Source: Anodontia alba (Eukaryota > Mollusca > Bivalvia > Lucinida > Lucinidae). Taken from it: a DNA stretch of 64,000 bases. The stretch covers positions 47,103,168-47,167,167 of the forward strand of contig OZ024824.1 of the NCBI GenBank assembly GCA_964016985.1, read 5' to 3'. A program made the translations under genes and the position numbers. The notes beneath the pieces were generated by a model that ran no database searches, had not been told where the DNA came from, and saw nothing but the letters and a program-made list of their open reading frames with translations. This document shows positions 19,730 to 33,058 of this stretch, one piece after another (position 1 is the stretch's first letter; every line of letters begins with the position of its first letter).

Positions 19730-22700
19730 ACAAGAGGACCATGATGGTCCTATATCACTCACCTGAGCAAACAGATTTGCATCCTTACTGTTTAAGTTTC
19801 AGCCAAGTCATACTGCCCTAAGATTTTTGTATAAATTTTATAGCCCTACCCCCTAGCAGCCATGTTTTTTGAAAGCATCATGACGGCTTGAACTGAATCT
19901 TGATAGAGGGTCACCAAAGGAACATTTCTGCCAAGTTATATTGAAATTGGTCCAGTGATGTCTGACAAAACGATTTTTTAAGTGTTTTATATAGCTATAT
20001 AGGGAAAAGATGCCCCGCCCCCCTAGCAGCCATGTTTTTTGACGAATCATGACAGCTGGAACAAATCTGATAGAGGGTCACCAAAGAAACATTCCTACCA
20101 AGTTTTACTGAAATTGGTTCAGTGGTTTCTGACGAGAAGATTTTTAAAGTTTTCTATTTAGATATATAGGAAAAATAAGCCCCGACCCTGGCGGCCATGT
20201 TTTGATGAATCATTATTGCTTGAACTATCTTGGTAGAGGGTCACCAAAGCAACATTCCTGCCAAGTAATATTGAAATCAGTCAAGTGATTTCTGACAAGA
20301 ATTTTAAAGTTTTTTATATAGGGAAAATAAGCCAGCCCACTGGCGCCCATGTTTTTTGACATATCATGAAAGCTTGAACAATCTTGGTAGAAGGTCATCA
20401 AAGCAACAATCCTGCCAAGTTAAATTGAACTCTGTCCAGTGGTTTCTGACAAGAAGATCTTTAAAGTTTTCTATATAGATATATAGGAAAAAAAAAGCCC
20501 TGCCCCCTAGCAGCCATGTTTCTTGACAAATCATGACGGCTTGAACAATCTTGGTAGAGGGTCATCAAAGAAATATTCCTGCCAAGTTATATTGAAATCA
20601 GCTCATAGGTTTATAACAAGCACATTTTTAAAGTTTTCTATATAGATATATCGGCAAAAAAAAGCTCCGCCCCTAGCGGCCATGATGGTACTATATCACT
20701 CACCTGAGCAAACAGATTTGCATCCTTACTGTTTAAGATTCAGCCAAGTCATACTGCTCTAAGATTTTTGTATAAATTTTATAGCCCTACCCCCTAGCAG
20801 CCATGTTTTTTTAAAGCATCATGATGGCTTGAACTGAATCTTGACAGAGGGTCACCAAAGGAACATTTCTGCCAAGTTATATTGAAATCGGTCCAGTGAT
20901 TTCTGACAAAACAATTTTTAAAGTGTTTTATATAGCTATATAGGGAAAAGATGCCCCGCCTCCCTAGCAGCCATGTTTTTTGACAAATCATGACAGCTGG
21001 AACAAATTTGATAGAGGGTCACCAAAGGAACATTCCTGCCAAGTTTTATTGAAATTGGTACAGTGGTTTCTGACAAGAAGATTTTTAAAGTTTTCTATTT
21101 AGATATATAGGGAAAATAAGCCCTGGCCCCTGTCGGCCATGTTTTGACGAATCATTATTGCTTGAACTATCTTGGTAGAGGGTCACCAAAGCCTAATTCT
21201 TGCCAAGTAATATTGAAATCAGTCAAGTGATTTCTGACAAGAACTTTAAAGTTTTCTATATAGGGAAAATAAGCCATGCCCACTGGCGCCCATGTTTTTT
21301 GATATATCATGATGGCTTGAACAATCTTGGTAGAAGGTCATCAAAGCAACATTCCTGCCAAGTTAAACTGAACTCTGTCCAGTGGTTTCTGACAAGAAGA
21401 TCTTAAAAGTTTTCTATATAGATATATAGGGAAAAAAAGCCCTGCCCCCTAGCAGCCATGTTTCTTGAGGAATCGTGACGGCTTGAACAATCTTGGTAGA
21501 GGGTCACCAAAGAAACATTCCTGCCAAGTTATATTGAAATCGGCCCATTGGTTTATGACGAGCACATTTTTAAAGTTTTCTATATAGATATATAGGCAAA
21601 AAAAAGCTCTGTCCCTAGCGGCCATGTTTTCTGAGGAATCATGACGGCTTGAAAATCTAGGTAGAGGGTCACCAAAGGAACATTTTTGCCAAGTTATATT
21701 GAAAACGGTCCAGTGGTTTCTGACAAGAAGAGTTTTTAAGTTTTCTATATAGATATATAGGGAAAATAGGTACCCACCACCCCAAGCAGCCATGTTTTTT
21801 GACGAATCATGACCACTTGAACATTCTTGGTAGAGGATCACCAAAGAAACATTTCTGCAAAATTTTATTGACATCAATCCAGTGGTTTCTGACAAGAAGA
21901 TCATTAAAGTTTTCTATATAGATACACAGGGAAAATAAGCCCTGCCCCGTGGCGGCCATGTTTTTTTGAAGAATCACGACAGCTTGAACACTCTTGGTAG
22001 AGGGTTACCAAAGAAAAATTTCTGTCAAGTTATATTGAAATCCGTCCAACATTTTCTTACTAGAAGATTTTTTAAGTTTTCTATATAGATAAACAGGGAA
22101 AATAAGTCACGCCCCTAGCGGCCATGTTTTTTGACGAATCATGATGGCTTGAACAATCTTGGTAGAGGGTCACTAATGAAACATTCCTGCCAAGTTATAT
22201 TGAAATCGGTCCAGTGGTTTCTGACAAGAAGATTTTTTAAGTTTTCTATATAGATATATATGGAAAATAAGCCCCGCCCCTGGCGGCCATGTCTTTTGAA
22301 GAATCAAGATTGCTTGAACAATCTTGGTAGAGAGTCACCAAGGAAACATTTCTGCCAAGTTATATTGAAATCGGTCCAGTGCTTTCTGACAAGCTTTTAA
22401 TGTTTTCTATATAGATATATAGGGAAAATAAGCCCTGCCCCCTGGTGGCCATGTTTTTTGAAGAATCATGACTGCTTGAACAAGCTTGGTAGAGGGTTAC
22501 AAAAGGAACATTCCTGCCATATTATATTGAAATCGGTCTAGTGGTTTCTGACAAGAAGATTTTTAATGTTTTCTATATAGATATATAGGGAAAATAAGCC
22601 CCGCCCCCTAGTGGCCAAGTTTTTTGACGAATCATGACGGCTTGAATAATCTTGGTAGAGGTCACCAAGAAACATTTCTGCCAAGTTAATATTGAATCAG

Positions 22701-23143
22701 TACAGTGATTTCTGAAAAGAAGATTTTTAAAGTTTTCTATATAGATATATAGGGAAAATAAGCCCCGCCCACTGGCGGCCATGTTTTTTGAGGACTCAAA
22801 ATGGCTTGAACAATCTTGGTAGAGGATCATCAAAGGAACATTTCTGCAAAATTATATTGAAATCGTACCAGTGGTTTCTGACAAGAAGATTTTTTTTAAA
22901 TTTTCAGTTAAAAATTCTATTTTAGCTCCTGTGACCTAGATATGCAATGGACTGGAACCATTTGAACAACTTTGAAAGAGGATCAACCAAAGATCATTCC
23001 TGTGAAGTTTGGTCAATATTCAATCAGTGGTTTAGGAGATGTCATTTGAAGAAACTGTTTACGGACCCACCCATGGATGTACCGACAGACCGACAAAATG
23101 TGATCACAAAAGCTCACCTTGTCATTACGTGACAGGTGAGCTA
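19730..23143 (+). mobile_element. Family C pearl-like element, copy 1
   Basis: The head is ACAAGAGGACCATGATGGTC with CTCACCTGAG; the tail is GACAGGTGAGCTAAAAA. About twenty units of about 155-160 bp carry TTTTCTATATAGATATATAG, GGCGGCCATGTTTTTTGACG, TTGAACAATCTTGGTAGAGG and CAGTGGTTTCTGACAAGAAG. A segment including part of the head (ATCACTCACCTGAGCAAAC) recurs about 943 bp downstream near 20693, so the 5' region is duplicated in tandem. The last unit is a distinct 3' module (CCTGTGACCTAGATATGCAA), followed by a GACCCACCCATGGATG linker. Frames up to 151 codons arise from reading the array and are not genes. Confidence 0.8.
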
Positions 23144-23254
23144 AAAAGATGTAAACATTATTACATTATCACATAGTAGCCTAAATTCCCAACATTCAGC
23201 ATGAGATATCTTGCGATGTAGCTGATCTACATGCATGAAAATGTGATAAATCAA

Positions 23255-23348
23255 GTTATACCATGGTTCTGCGCATGTACGTGCGATAATGCACTCGCTC
23301 ACACTCCTGCATTATCGCATCGTACATGCGCACAAACCATGGTATAAC
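23255..23348. repeat. Foldback hairpin, arms about 40 bp
   Basis: GTTATACCATGGTT and the following GCGCATGTACG..GCGATAATGCA are repeated in inverse orientation, ending AACCATGGTATAAC at 23348. The loop is about 14 nt (CTCGCTCACACTCC). No coding is present. It resembles a miniature foldback transposon lying between two family C arrays. Confidence 0.75.
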
Positions 23349-23369
23349 TAAGACTTAACCAATGGATGT

Positions 23370-26300
23370 TCCATTGTCAGTGGTTTCTGACAAGAGGATT
23401 TTTAAAGTTTTCTATCTAGATAAATAGGGAAAATAAGCCCCAGCCCCTAACAGCCAAATCAGGATTGCTTGAACATTCTTGGTAGAGGGTCACCAAACCA
23501 CACTGAAATCGGTCAGTGGGTATTTGACAAGAAGAATTTCAAAGTTTTCTATACAGATATATACGGAAAATAAGCCCCGCCCCCACTGGGGGCCATGATT
23601 TTTGACATATCATGAAAGCTTGAACAATCTTGGTAGGTAACCAAAGCAACATTCCTGTCAAATTACATTGAACTCGGTGCAACGGTTTCTTACGAGAATA
23701 TTTTTAAAGTTTTTTATATAGATATATAGGGAAAATAAGCCCCACCCCCGTAGCGGCCATGTTTTTTGACGAATCATGACAGCTTGAACAACCTTGGTAA
23801 AGGGTCACCAAAGAAACATTCCTGCTAGGTTATACTGAAATCGGTCCAGTAGTTTCTGACAAGATTATTAAAGTTTTCTGTATAGATATATAGGGAAATA
23901 AGCCCCACCCGCTAGCGGCCATGTTTGTTGACAAATCACGATTACTTGAACAATCTTGGTAAAGGGTCACCAAGGAAGGGTCACCAAGGAAACATGTCTG
24001 CCAAGTTATATTGAAATCAGTCCAGTGGTTACTGACAAGAAGATTTTTTCAAGTTTTCTATATAGATATACAGGGAAAATAAGCCCCGCCCCCTAGCAGC
24101 CATGTTTTTTGACAAATCATGACGGCCTGAACAATCTTGGTAAAGGGTCACCAAGGAAACATTTCTGCCAAGTTATACTGAAATCGGTCCAGTGGTTTCT
24201 GACAAGAAGATTTTTTTTCAAGTTTTCTATATAGATATATAGGGAAAATAAGCCCCGCCCCCTTGCAGCCATATTTCTAGATGAATCATGACGGCTTGAA
24301 CAACATTGGTAGAGGGTGACCAAAGACACATTCCTTCCAAGTTATATTGAAATCAGTCCATTGGTTTCTGACAAGAAGATTTTTAAAGTTTTCTATATAG
24401 ATACGTATATAGGGAAAATAAGCCCTGCCCCCTGGCGGCCATGTTTTTTGACGAATCCAAATGGATTGAACAATCTTGGTAGAGGATCACCAAAGAAACA
24501 TTTCTGCAAAATTATATGGAAATCGGTCCAGTGGTTTCGGACAAGAAGATTTTTACATTTTTCTATAGATATATAGGGAAAATAAGCCCCGCCCTCTGGC
24601 GGCCATGTTTTGACAAATCCATATGGCTCGAACAATCTTGGTAGAGGATCACCAAAGGAACATTACTGCAAAATTATATGGAAATCGGTCCAGTGGTTTC
24701 TGACAAGAAGATTTTGAAAATTTTATATACAGAATGATATATAGGGAAAATAAGCCCCACCCCCTGGCGGCCATGTTTTTTGACGAATCCATATGGCTCA
24801 AACAATCTTGGTAGAGGATCACCAAAGGAACATTTTTGCAAAATTATACTGAAATCGGTCCAGTGGTTTCTGACAAGAAGATTTTTTTTTCAAGTTTTCT
24901 ATATAGATATATAGGGAAAATAAGCCCTGCCCCCTTGCAGCCATATTTTTTGATGAATCATGACGGCTTGAACACCTTGGTAGAGGGTGACCAAAGACAC
25001 ATTCCTTCCAAGTTATATTGAAATCAGTCCATTGGTTTCTGACAAGAAGATTTTTAAAGTTTTCTATATAGATACGTATATAGGGAAAATAAGCCCTGCC
25101 CCCTGGCGGCCATGTTTTTTGACGAATCCAAATGGATTGAACAATCTTAGTAGAGGATCACCAAAGAAACATTTCTGCAAAATTATATGGAAATCGGTCC
25201 AGTGGTTTCGGACAAGAAGATTTTTACATTTTTCTATAGATATATAGGGAAAATAAGCCCCGCCCTCTGGCGGCCATGTTTTGACGAATCCATATGGCTC
25301 GAACAATCTTGGTAGAGGATCACCAAAGGAACATTATTTCAAAACAAGAGGCCCACGGGCCACGATTCGCTCACCTGAGTGACATAGCCACTGCAGACAT
25401 GCAGATGTTATGCAACATTTATCCAATCCTATCATCGCAACTAATGAAAATATCATCATTTGAGCAGTTCTTAGTTTTGAAGAAGAATATATGGGCCTGA
25501 CAGTCAATGGAGCATGATCATTAATAAACTATCAATCAGATTTGAACAGAAGGATCAATGTGAAATTTGGTGGAAATTGGCTAAGTGGTTTCTGAAGAAT
25601 CGTGATTTTATACATGTAAACAGCACAGTGGCAGGGACATATTATAAATATGGCCATCTTAGATTTCCAATCAGAACAATTTTAACTACTGTTGATCTAC
25701 AAGTCACTTCGATACTTTCAATATAAATGTATATGGCCCACACAAATAGGGAAGCAAATTTGACCTTGGAGGTAAAAAGGTCAAATGTCAACATAAACCA
25801 TCATTTGAGCAATTTTGGTAGATCTCCTGTCCCCTATAATTTGTGCAAAGATTAGGACCCAGGGCTTATTTGGTTATGGAGAAGAAGATTTTTAAAGGTT
25901 TTTACCATATATTGGCATGGCAGCCATTTTGATCAATGGACCATACCCATTTTAGCAATCTTTCATTCTCCTGCCCACGGAGGCTCCGCATGAAATTTGA
26001 GCAACACTGGCCCGGAGGCTTCAGAGGAAAAGCCATTTGAAATTATCAACATTTTTTCCATACAAATGTATGGCGCCCATACAAATGCATACAGAAGCAA
26101 ACTTGACCTCGCCGTAAAAAGGTTAAATGTCAATGTATGACAATTATTTTAGCAACTTTGGTAGACCGCCCGTTCCAGATGATATATGCAAAGATTCAGC
26201 CACAAGCCATCCTCGGTTTTGGATAATAAGATTTTTAAATGTTTTTTCCCATGCAAATGCACAAGGAAGCAACTTGACCTTGCCGTAAAAAGGTCAAATG

Positions 26301-28784
26301 TCAATGTATGACCATTATTTTAGCAACTTTGGTAGACCCCCTGTCCCCGATGATTTATGCAAATATTCAGCCCCAAAGCATCCTCTGTTCTAGAGAAGAA
26401 GATTTATAAAGGTTTTTACCATATATGGGCATGGCGCCCATCTTGGTCAATGAACCGTGACCATTTTAGCAATCTTTTGTTCCCCCTATCTCAGGAGGCT
26501 CCATATGAAATTTGAGCAAAATTGGCCTAGAGGCTCCAGAGAAGAAGTTGTTTGAAATTCTGAACATTTTTCCCATACAAATGCATAAGGAAGCAAAATT
26601 GACCTTAACGTAAAATGGTCAAATGTCAATGTACTACCATTATTTTAGCAATTTTGGTAGCCCTCTTGTTTCCGAAGATATATGCAAAGATTCAGCCATA
26701 AGGCATGCTCAGTTTTGGAGAAGAAGATTTTTAAAGGTTTTTCCCATACAAATGCACAGGGAAGCAAACTTGACCTTGCCGTAAAAAGGTCAAACGTCAA
26801 CGTACGATAATTCTTTTAGCAATGTTGGTAGACCTCCTGTCCTCGATGATTCCTGCCAAGGTTCAGCCCAAAGGCATTCTCGGTTCTGAAGGAGAAGATT
26901 TTTTAAGGTTTTTACCATATATGGGCGTGGCGGCCATCTTGGTCAACGGACCGTGACCATTTTAGCAATTTTTTGTTCCCCCACCCTAAGGAGGCTCCAT
27001 ATGAAATTTGAGCGAAATTGGCCCAGAGGCTCCAGAGGAGAAGTTGTTTGAAATTCTGGTCATTTTTCCCATACAAATGCATAAGGAAGCAAAATTGACC
27101 TTAACGTAAAAAGGTCAAATGTCAATGTACGACCATTATTTTAGCAATTTTGGTAGCTCTCCTGTTCCCAAAGATATATGCAAAGATTCAGCCATAAGGC
27201 ATGCTCGGTTTTGGAGAAGAAGATTTTTAAAGGTTTTTCCCATACAAATGCATAGGGAAGCAAACTTGACCTTGCCATAAAAAGGTCAAACGTCAACGTA
27301 CGACAATTCATTTAGCAATTTTGGTAGACCTCCCGTCTCCGATGATTCCTGCAAAGGTTCAGCCCCAAGGCATTCTCGGTTCTGGAGAAGAAGATTTTTA
27401 AAGGTTTTTACCATATATGGGTGTGGTGGCCATCTTGGTCAACGGACCGCGACCATTTTAGCAATTTTTCGTTCCCCCACCCTAAGGAGGCTCCATATGA
27501 AATTTGAGCAAAATTGGCTCAGCGGTTTCAGAGGAGAAGTCGTTTGAAAATGTTAACGGACGGACGCACGGACGGACGGACGCACGGACGGACGGACGGA
27601 CGGACGGACGACGGACGAAAAGTGATCACAATAGCTCATCCTGAGCAGAGCTCAGGTGAGCTAATTATATGGAAATCGGTCCAGTGGTTTCTGACAAGAA
27701 GATTTTGAAAATTTTATATACAGAATGATATATAGGGAAAATAAGCCCCACCCCCTGGCGGCCATGTTTTTTGATGAATCCATATGGCTCGAACAATCTT
27801 GGTAGAGGATCACCAAAGGAACATTTGTGCAAAATTATATGGAAATCGGTCCAGTTGTTTCGGACAGGAAGATTTTTAAAGTTTTCTATATAGATATATA
27901 GGGAAAATAAGCCCCGCCCCCTGGTGGCCATGTTTTTTGACGAATCCAAATGGCTCGAACAATCTTGGTAGAGGATCACCAAAGGAACATTTCTGCAAAA
28001 TGATATGGAAATCGGTTCAGTGGTTTCTGACAAGAAGATTTTTAAAGTTTTCTATATAGATATATAGGGAAATTAAGCCCCGCCCCCTGGTGGCCATGTT
28101 TTTAGACGAATCCAAATGGCTCGAACAATCTTGGTAGAGGATCACCAAAGGAACATTTCTGCAAAATTATATTGAAATCAGTCCAGTGGTTTCGGACAAG
28201 AAGATTTTTAAAGTTTTCTATATAGATATATAGGGAAAATAAGGCCCGCCCCCTGGTGGCCATGTTTTTTGACGAATCCAAATGGCTCGAGCAATCTTGG
28301 TAGAGGATCACCAAAGGAACATTTCTGCAAAATTATTTGGAAATCGGTCCAGTAGTTTCTGATAAGAAGATTTTTAAAGTTTTCTATATAGATATAAAGG
28401 GAAAATAAGCCCCGCCCCCTGGGGGCCATGTTTTTTGACGAATCCAAATGGCTTTAACAATCTTGGTAGAGGATCACCAAAGGAACATTTTTGCAAAATT
28501 ATATTGAAATCGGTCCAGTGGTTTCGGACAAGAAGATTTTTTAAGTTTTTAGTTAAAAAATCTATTTTTAGCTCCTGTGACCTAGATATGCAATGGACCG
28601 GAACCATTTGAACAACTTTAAAAGAGGACCAACCAAGGATCATTCCTGTGATGTTTGGTCAAATTCCAATCAGTGGTTTAGGAGGAGATGTTGTTTAAAA
28701 ATTGTGAACGGACGGACTGACAGACGACGACGGACGGTGGGTGATCACAATAGCTCACCTTGAGCCTTCGGCTCAGGTGAGCTA
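23370..28784 (+). mobile_element. Family C element, copy 2, 5'-truncated and split by family A
   Basis: Core units identical in type to copy 1 begin without a head at about 23370-23378. They run to 25343, resume at 27664 and end with the 3' module and tail (GAGCCTTCGGCTCAGGTGAG then CTAAAAA). A 671-bp block (from about 24316 and again from 24987) is repeated almost without change, indicating recent amplification. The interruption at 25344-27663 is a family A element. The 5' end was lost next to the foldback at 23255-23348. Confidence 0.75.
25344..27663 (+). mobile_element. Family A element nested in family C, precise ends
   Basis: It begins ACAAGAGGCCCACGGGCC and ends GCTCAGGTGAGCTA. The left flank ends TTTCAAA and the right flank continues ATTATATGGAAATCGG. 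Uninterrupted family C units read GCAAAATTATATGGAAATCG, so the junctions join back without any target duplication. The content is a head, one partial D unit, about seven alternating A core units and (ACGG)n at about 27556-27611. Insertion without duplication is expected for Helitron/Helentron rolling-circle elements. Confidence 0.85.
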
Positions 28785-29120
28785 AAAACAAATAAAACCA
28801 GACAGTCTGTCTGGAGTATATTATAATGACCAAAGCTACAGATGACCAACCAGAGTGCACCAAAATTTGACCAAATTAACACACCAATGTCTAATTTTCA
28901 GCCAATCAGGTTACTTGATCCAGACTGTTGCTATAGATTTGCATCCTTGATGGCAAACAGTGCTTCTTCAGAAGCCAACTGATCTGGATCTACAGTTTGC
29001 AAAACAGGGTACATCCGGGTTCAGCAGGACAAGGGTTAAGATGCTGATGTAATTTCTTTTGATTGACATGATTGCAACCAATCAGATTTTAGCAGTAGTG
29101 CCTCAGTCAGTTGAATTAAA
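28785..29120. other. Unique stretch between elements
   Basis: It contains the short palindrome CCAGACAGTCTGTCTGG at about 28799 and a word GATCTGGATCTACAGTTTGC near 28983 that resembles other dispersed words in the window (14985, 49790, 56125). No gene is seen. Confidence 0.4.
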
Positions 29121-30176
29121 ACAAGAGGCCCACGGGCCACAACTCGCTCACCTGAGTGAAACCGCCACTGCAGATATGCAGATGGCATGCAACATTTTTC
29201 CAATACTCTTATGACAAGGCAATGGCTTAAACAGTTTTTGAAATATCTTGCTTACAAGGTTAAAATGCTGAAATTTTCTAAACGTTACAAGTAAAATAAG
29301 TCACCCCCAATGCCTCCTACCAACTTTTGAGTCAACTGGCATTTCGGTGCAGTAGAAGAAGCAAAAAATAGATTTTCAAGATGGCTGCCATCTTGGATTT
29401 CCGATCGGAATGATTATAGCTATTTTCTGATCTACAAGTCACCCTGATGCTTCCTACTAAGTTTCAAGTCAATTGACTTTTAGTTTTAAGAGAAGAAGCG
29501 AAAAATAGATTTTCAAGATGTCTGTCATGGAGGCCATCTTGGATTTCTAATTGGCACGATTTGAGCTATTTTTTATGTACAAGTCATCCCGATGCTTCCT
29601 AGCAAGTTTGGAGTCAATTGGCCATTCGGTTCAGGAGAAGAAGCTAAAAATAGCTTTTCAAGATGGCTGCCATGGTGGCCATCTTGGATTTCTAATCAGC
29701 ACAATTTTAGCTATTTTTGATTTATAAGTCACCCCAATGCTTCCTAACCAGTTTGGAGTCAACTGGCTTTTGGGTTTCGGAGTAGAAGCGAAAAATAGAT
29801 TTTCAAGATGGCTGCCATGGTGGCCATCTTGGAATTTGGACCGACACGATTTTAGCTATATTTGATCTACAAGTCACCCTGATGCTTCCTAGCAAGTTTG
29901 GAGTCAATTGGCCTTTCGGTTCAGGAGAAGGAGCGAAAAAGATTTTCAAGATGGCGGCCATGGCGGCCATCTTGGATTTCCGATCGGAACGATTTTAGCT
30001 ATTTTTTTATCTACATTTCACCCTGATGCTTCCAACCAAGTATCGAGTCAATTGGCCCTGGGGTGTAGGAAGAGTAGGCCTTTAAAGCAATTGTTCACGC
30101 CGCATGACCCATGATGGACGACAGACATTGACTGACCACAATAGCTCACCATGCGCACTTCATGCTCAGGTGAGCT
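29121..30176 (+). mobile_element. Family D pearl-like element
   Basis: The head is ACAAGAGGCCCACGGGCC; the tail is CATGCTCAGGTGAGCTAAAA. About five units of about 150 bp carry CAAGATGGCGGCCATGGCGG, ATTTTAGCTATTTTTGATCT, ACAAGTCACCCCGATGCTTC and TTTCGGTTCAGGAGAAGAAG. It is followed with no gap by family A core units, the same order as at 42130-45191. Confidence 0.8.
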
Positions 30177-32036
30177 AAAAATCTGAGCAAATTTGGCTCA
30201 GTGGCTTCAGAGAAGTCGTCAAATTCTCAACAATTTTCCCATATAAATGTTATGGGGCTCATACAAATGCATGGGGAAGCAAACTTGACCTTGCCGTAAA
30301 AAGGTCAAATGTCAACGTACGATAATCTTTTCAGCAATTTTGGTAGATCTCCTGTCCCTGATGATTTGTGCACAGATTTAGCCCCAAGGCATCCTCAGTT
30401 CTGAAGAAGAAGATTTTTAAAGGGTCTTACCATATATGGGCATGGTGGCCATCTTGGTCGACCTACCGCGACCATTTTAGCAATCTTTCGTTCCCCTGAC
30501 TTAAGAAGGCACAATATGAAATGTGAGCAAATTTGGCTCAGTGGCTTCAGAGAAGAAGAAATTTAAAATTCTCAACAATTTTCCTATTCAAATGTATGGG
30601 GCTCATACAAATGCATAGGGAAGCAAACTTGATCCTGCCGTAAAAAGGTCAAATGTCAACGTACGACAATTCTTTTGGCAACTTTGGTAGACCTCTCCTT
30701 CCCGATGATTTGTGCAAAGATTCAGCCCCAAGGCATTCTCGGTTATGGAGAAGAAGATTTTTAAAGGTTTTTACCATATATGGGCATGGCGGCCATCTTG
30801 GTCAACGGACCACGACAATTTTAGCAATCTTTTGTTTCCCCACACTAAGGTGGCTCCATATGAAATTTGAACAAAATTAGCTCAGAGGCTTCAGAGGATA
30901 AGTCGTTTGAAACTCTTAACAATTTTCCCATTCAAATGTATAGAGCTCATACAAATGCATAGGGAAGCGAACTTGACCTTGCCGTAAAAAGGTCAAACGT
31001 CAACGTACGACAATTCTTTTAGCACCTTTGGTTGACCTCTCGTCCCCGATGATTCATGCAAAGATTCAGCCCCAAGGCATCCTCGGTTATGGAGAAGAAG
31101 ATTTTTAAAGGTTTTTACCATATATGGACATGGCGGCCATCTTGGTCAACGGACCATGACAATTTTAGCAATCTTTCGTTCCCCCACCCTAAGGTGGCTC
31201 CATATGAAATTTGAACAAAATTAGCTCAGAGGCTTCAGAGGAGAAGTCGTTTGAAACTCTTAACAATTTTCCCATTCAAATGTATAGAGCTCATACAAAT
31301 GCATAGGGAAGCGAACTTGACCTTGCCGTAAAAAGGTCAAACGTCAACGTACGACAATTCTTTTAGCAACTTTGGTTGACCTCTTGTCCCCGATGATTCG
31401 TGCAAAGATTCAGCCCCAAGGCATCCTCGGTTATGGAGAAGAAGATTTTTAAAGGTTTTTACCATATATGGGCATGGCGGCCATCTTGGTCAACGGACCG
31501 CGACAATTTTAGCAATCTTTTGTTTCCCCACCCTAAGGTGGCTCCATATGAAATTTGAACAAAATTAGCTCAGAGGCTTCTGAGGAGAAGTCGTTTGAAA
31601 CTCTTAACAATTTTCCCATTCAAATGTATAGAGCTCATATAAATGCATAGGGAAGCGAACTTGACCTTGCCGTAAAAAGGTCAAACGTCAATGTACGACA
31701 ATTCTTTTAGCAACTTTGGTTGACCTCCCGTCCCCGATGATTCATGCAAAGATTCAGCCCCAAGGCATCCTCGGTTATGGAGAAGAAGGTTTTTACCATA
31801 TATGGGCATGGCGGCCATCTAAGTCGACGGACCGCGACCATTTTAGCAATCTTTCGTTCCCCCACCCTAAGGAGGCTCCATATGAAATTTGAGCAAAATT
31901 GGCTCAGCGGCTTCAGAGGAGAAGTCGTTTGAAAATGTTAACGGACGGACGGACGGACGCACGGACGGACGGACGGACGGACGACGGATGAAAAGTGATC
32001 ACAATAGCTCATCCTGAGCAGAGCTCAGGTGAGCTA
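30177..32036 (+). mobile_element. Family A core array with tail, headless, joined to D
   Basis: It starts inside an A unit (CTGAGCAAATTTGGCTCAGT) directly after the D tail and ends with (ACGG)n and GCTCAGGTGAGCTAAAAA. Three nearly identical blocks of about 345 bp begin at about 30911, 31256 and 31602, which points to recent local amplification. Frames up to 75 codons are artefacts. Confidence 0.75.
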
Positions 32037-33058
32037 AAAAGGCGGGGTGTTACATCATTTTAAGTACACAAGGTCAATAGGTCCAGCATTGCATCAGACC
32101 AGGTGTTACCACTTTACAAGTAGAAAAAGATATACTAAATAAATAAAAGTATAATTTTGTAAAAAAAAACAAAAAACAAACATTGGTTAAAACAGACAGT
32201 GAAAGGTCACCAAACTACCATAATTTACAGTATACCCAAAACCTCCACAATAATCATGGTTTATCTATAACTTATACACTGGAATCCCTTTATAAGACAG
32301 TTCATTATAAGACAGTTTTGGATAAAAGAAGGTATAAAGGTGGACCCCAAAAATGTTGTTTCCAAACAAAAGCATCACAGACATTGTGCGCCACTACACA
32401 GTAACAAAACATGGAATGAAGATGGTATGTTTGATGGGATAATTATGGCCAATCACTTCTACCTTCTATTATCTGCTTTGGCAGATTATGCATGTGAGAT
32501 ATTTATTATATACAAAGTAATGAAATATAGAGAATTATTAATGAAATAAAATGCATATTTCAAAAAAGTTATATTTTCACTAGTGAAAATATAAACTTAT
32601 ATTTTCACTACTCTGAGCAGTGAAAAATATAAGATCCGGAACTACTTTTTTTCTTATTTACATTAATGGTCATTATGCACGAGTGAAAATTTGAATGTTT
32701 TCATTACACGAGATGAAAATTTTTATCTGTTCACTGAAAAAGAGTAAATTTTCCTTTTATTTTATTGTTTACACGCCAATGCGCATTTCTGACGTCATAA
32801 CTAACGTCACCAAACAAAACATGAACGTCATGGTGTCGACGCTCAGTGCTTAACATGTAAAATGCTAGAGAAAACAAAAAACAAAAAGTTTCGGCATATC
32901 AAAATAATTTTGATACCAACATGTTCCTTACATTCTAACTATGTTATGCGGTTCTTATATGTCACCGCCAAGGGACAAAACTGCATTTCAGACTTCCCCT
33001 TGCAAATGCAAGATTTGCATCTCTTCTATCGAAAGTGATGTATATAATAAAAAGAAAA

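Noticed and set aside
21449..21904. 151-codon minus frame and dozens of similar frames with SLYIYIENFKNLLVRNHWTD-like peptides (also 27665-28643, 56206-56649)
   Set aside because: They are readings of the family C array: every unit gives the same peptide in whichever frame stays open, on both orientations of the element, with no start context, splice sites or domain.
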